Assembly (NCBI GenBank): GCA_031287505.1
Contig: JAITSW010000024.1
Span: 1 to 8,201, forward strand
Direction of reading: 5' to 3'
Length of the DNA stretch: 8,201 bases
Origin: Propionibacteriaceae bacterium
GTDB lineage: Bacteria > Actinomycetota > Actinomycetes > Propionibacteriales > Propionibacteriaceae
The notes under the pieces were generated by a model. That model ran no database searches, was not told the origin of the DNA, and was given only the letters and a program-made list of their open reading frames with translations. This document shows, in pieces, positions 6,300-8,201 of this stretch. The translations under genes were made by a program, and so were the position numbers. Position 1 is the first letter of the stretch. Every line of letters starts with the position of its first letter.

Positions 6300-6338
6300 G
6301 GTCTTACAGACAGGCTTGGCGGCCTTCCCCACCCGTCT
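6300..6338. repeat. 39-bp direct repeat, copy 2, just upstream of the groEL operators
   Basis: This copy is identical to the one at 6227-6265 except for one base. It ends 3 bp before the first CIRCE element, so the pair lies immediately upstream of the groEL promoter region. Confidence 0.9.
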
Positions 6339-6341
6339 CTA

Positions 6342-6368
6342 TTTGCACTCGCCCCCCGAGAGTGCTAA
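6342..6368 (+). promoter_or_regulatory. CIRCE operator 1 (HrcA binding site)
   Basis: TTTGCACTC-N9-GAGTGCTAA matches the CIRCE consensus TTAGCACTC-N9-GAGTGCTAA with one mismatch in the left arm. CIRCE is bound by the heat-shock repressor HrcA, whose activity depends on GroEL. It overlaps a possible -35 (TTGCAC, 6343-6348). Confidence 0.85.
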
Positions 6369-6377
6369 ACATATAGT
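6343..6377 (+). promoter_or_regulatory. groEL promoter
   Basis: There are two readings. TTGCAC (6343-6348) with 17 bp and TAAACA (6366-6371) gives correct spacing. Alternatively TATAGT (6372-6377), five of six bases of the consensus -10, sits in the 8-bp gap between the two CIRCE elements but has no good -35 at 17 bp. Either places the start around 6378-6384, inside CIRCE 2, so HrcA would block RNA polymerase directly. Confidence 0.55.
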
Positions 6378-6403
6378 TAGCACTCTTACCTTGAGAGTGC
6401 CAC
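6377..6403 (+). promoter_or_regulatory. CIRCE operator 2 (HrcA binding site)
   Basis: TTAGCACTC-N9-GAGTGCCAC has a perfect left arm and two mismatches in the right arm. It lies 8 bp after CIRCE 1, the two starting 35 bp apart, and covers the probable transcription start. Confidence 0.8.
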
Positions 6404-6404
6404 T

Positions 6405-8129
<1,725 letters not shown>

Positions 8130-8155
8130 GTCCGGCAAATAAATAAAAGCAAATA

Positions 8156-8189
8156 AACAAAAGGGCGGCTCTCGGGCCGCCCGTTTGTT
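8156..8189 (+). terminator. Intrinsic terminator of groEL, probably bidirectional
   Basis: GGGCGGC (8163-8169) and GCCGCCC (8176-8182) form a 7-bp GC stem with a 6-nt loop. After one A/G mismatch the stem continues as AACAAA (8156-8161) with TTTGTT (8184-8189). The T-rich right flank serves groEL, and the A-rich left flank would act as the T-tract for transcription from the opposite side. It starts 27 bp after the stop codon. Confidence 0.85.
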
Positions 8190-8201
8190 GCCTGCGGGCC
8201 G

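Noticed and set aside
6227..6338. Possible CRISPR array (39-bp repeats separated by 34 bp)
   Set aside because: Only two copies are present, with no cas genes and no further repeat-spacer units; the segment between them shares blocks with upstream sequence.
6194..6376. Small plus-strand ORFs across the 39-bp repeats
   Set aside because: There is no ribosome binding site or conserved protein pattern, and one runs into the CIRCE/promoter region.

Overview
The window looks like ordinary chromosomal DNA of a moderately GC-rich actinobacterium (Actinomycetota). The best lineage evidence is the small DUF3263 protein, an almost exclusively actinobacterial family, lying next to a stand-alone GroEL2-type chaperonin gene whose product ends in a short Met/Gly tail. 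The end of a large 180-kDa-type NAD-glutamate dehydrogenase and CIRCE-controlled groEL fit this. I cannot name the genus.

Layout. Bases 3-1097 (+) are the 3' end of the glutamate dehydrogenase gene. It converges on a three-gene minus-strand cluster that reads trmB (3690-2839), truA (2852-2004) and an RsmC-like methyltransferase (2007-1387). The genes overlap by 14 and 4 bp, so this is a translationally coupled RNA-modification operon. The 289-bp convergent gap is largely built of copies of the ends of the two flanking genes. A divergent gap of about 100 bp separates trmB from recQ (3790-5859, +), which encodes a full-length RecQ helicase with an unusual repeat-bearing N-terminal extension. 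The DUF3263 gene (5891-6175, +) has its own promoter overlapping the recQ stop codon. A 334-bp non-coding stretch follows, with two 39-bp direct repeats, two tandem CIRCE operators around the groEL promoter and a structured groEL leader. Then come groEL (6510-8129, +) and a strong hairpin terminator.

The genes serve housekeeping roles: glutamate catabolism, tRNA and probably rRNA modification, DNA repair and protein folding. I see no mobile element genes, defence system, CRISPR array, tRNA or rRNA. The interest lies in the non-coding and repeat layer: duplicated gene tails, a palindromic repeat absorbed into the TrmB C-terminus, an in-frame 30-bp minisatellite in recQ, a doubled CIRCE, a possible Shine-Dalgarno-masking leader on groEL, and two promoters placed for leaderless transcripts.
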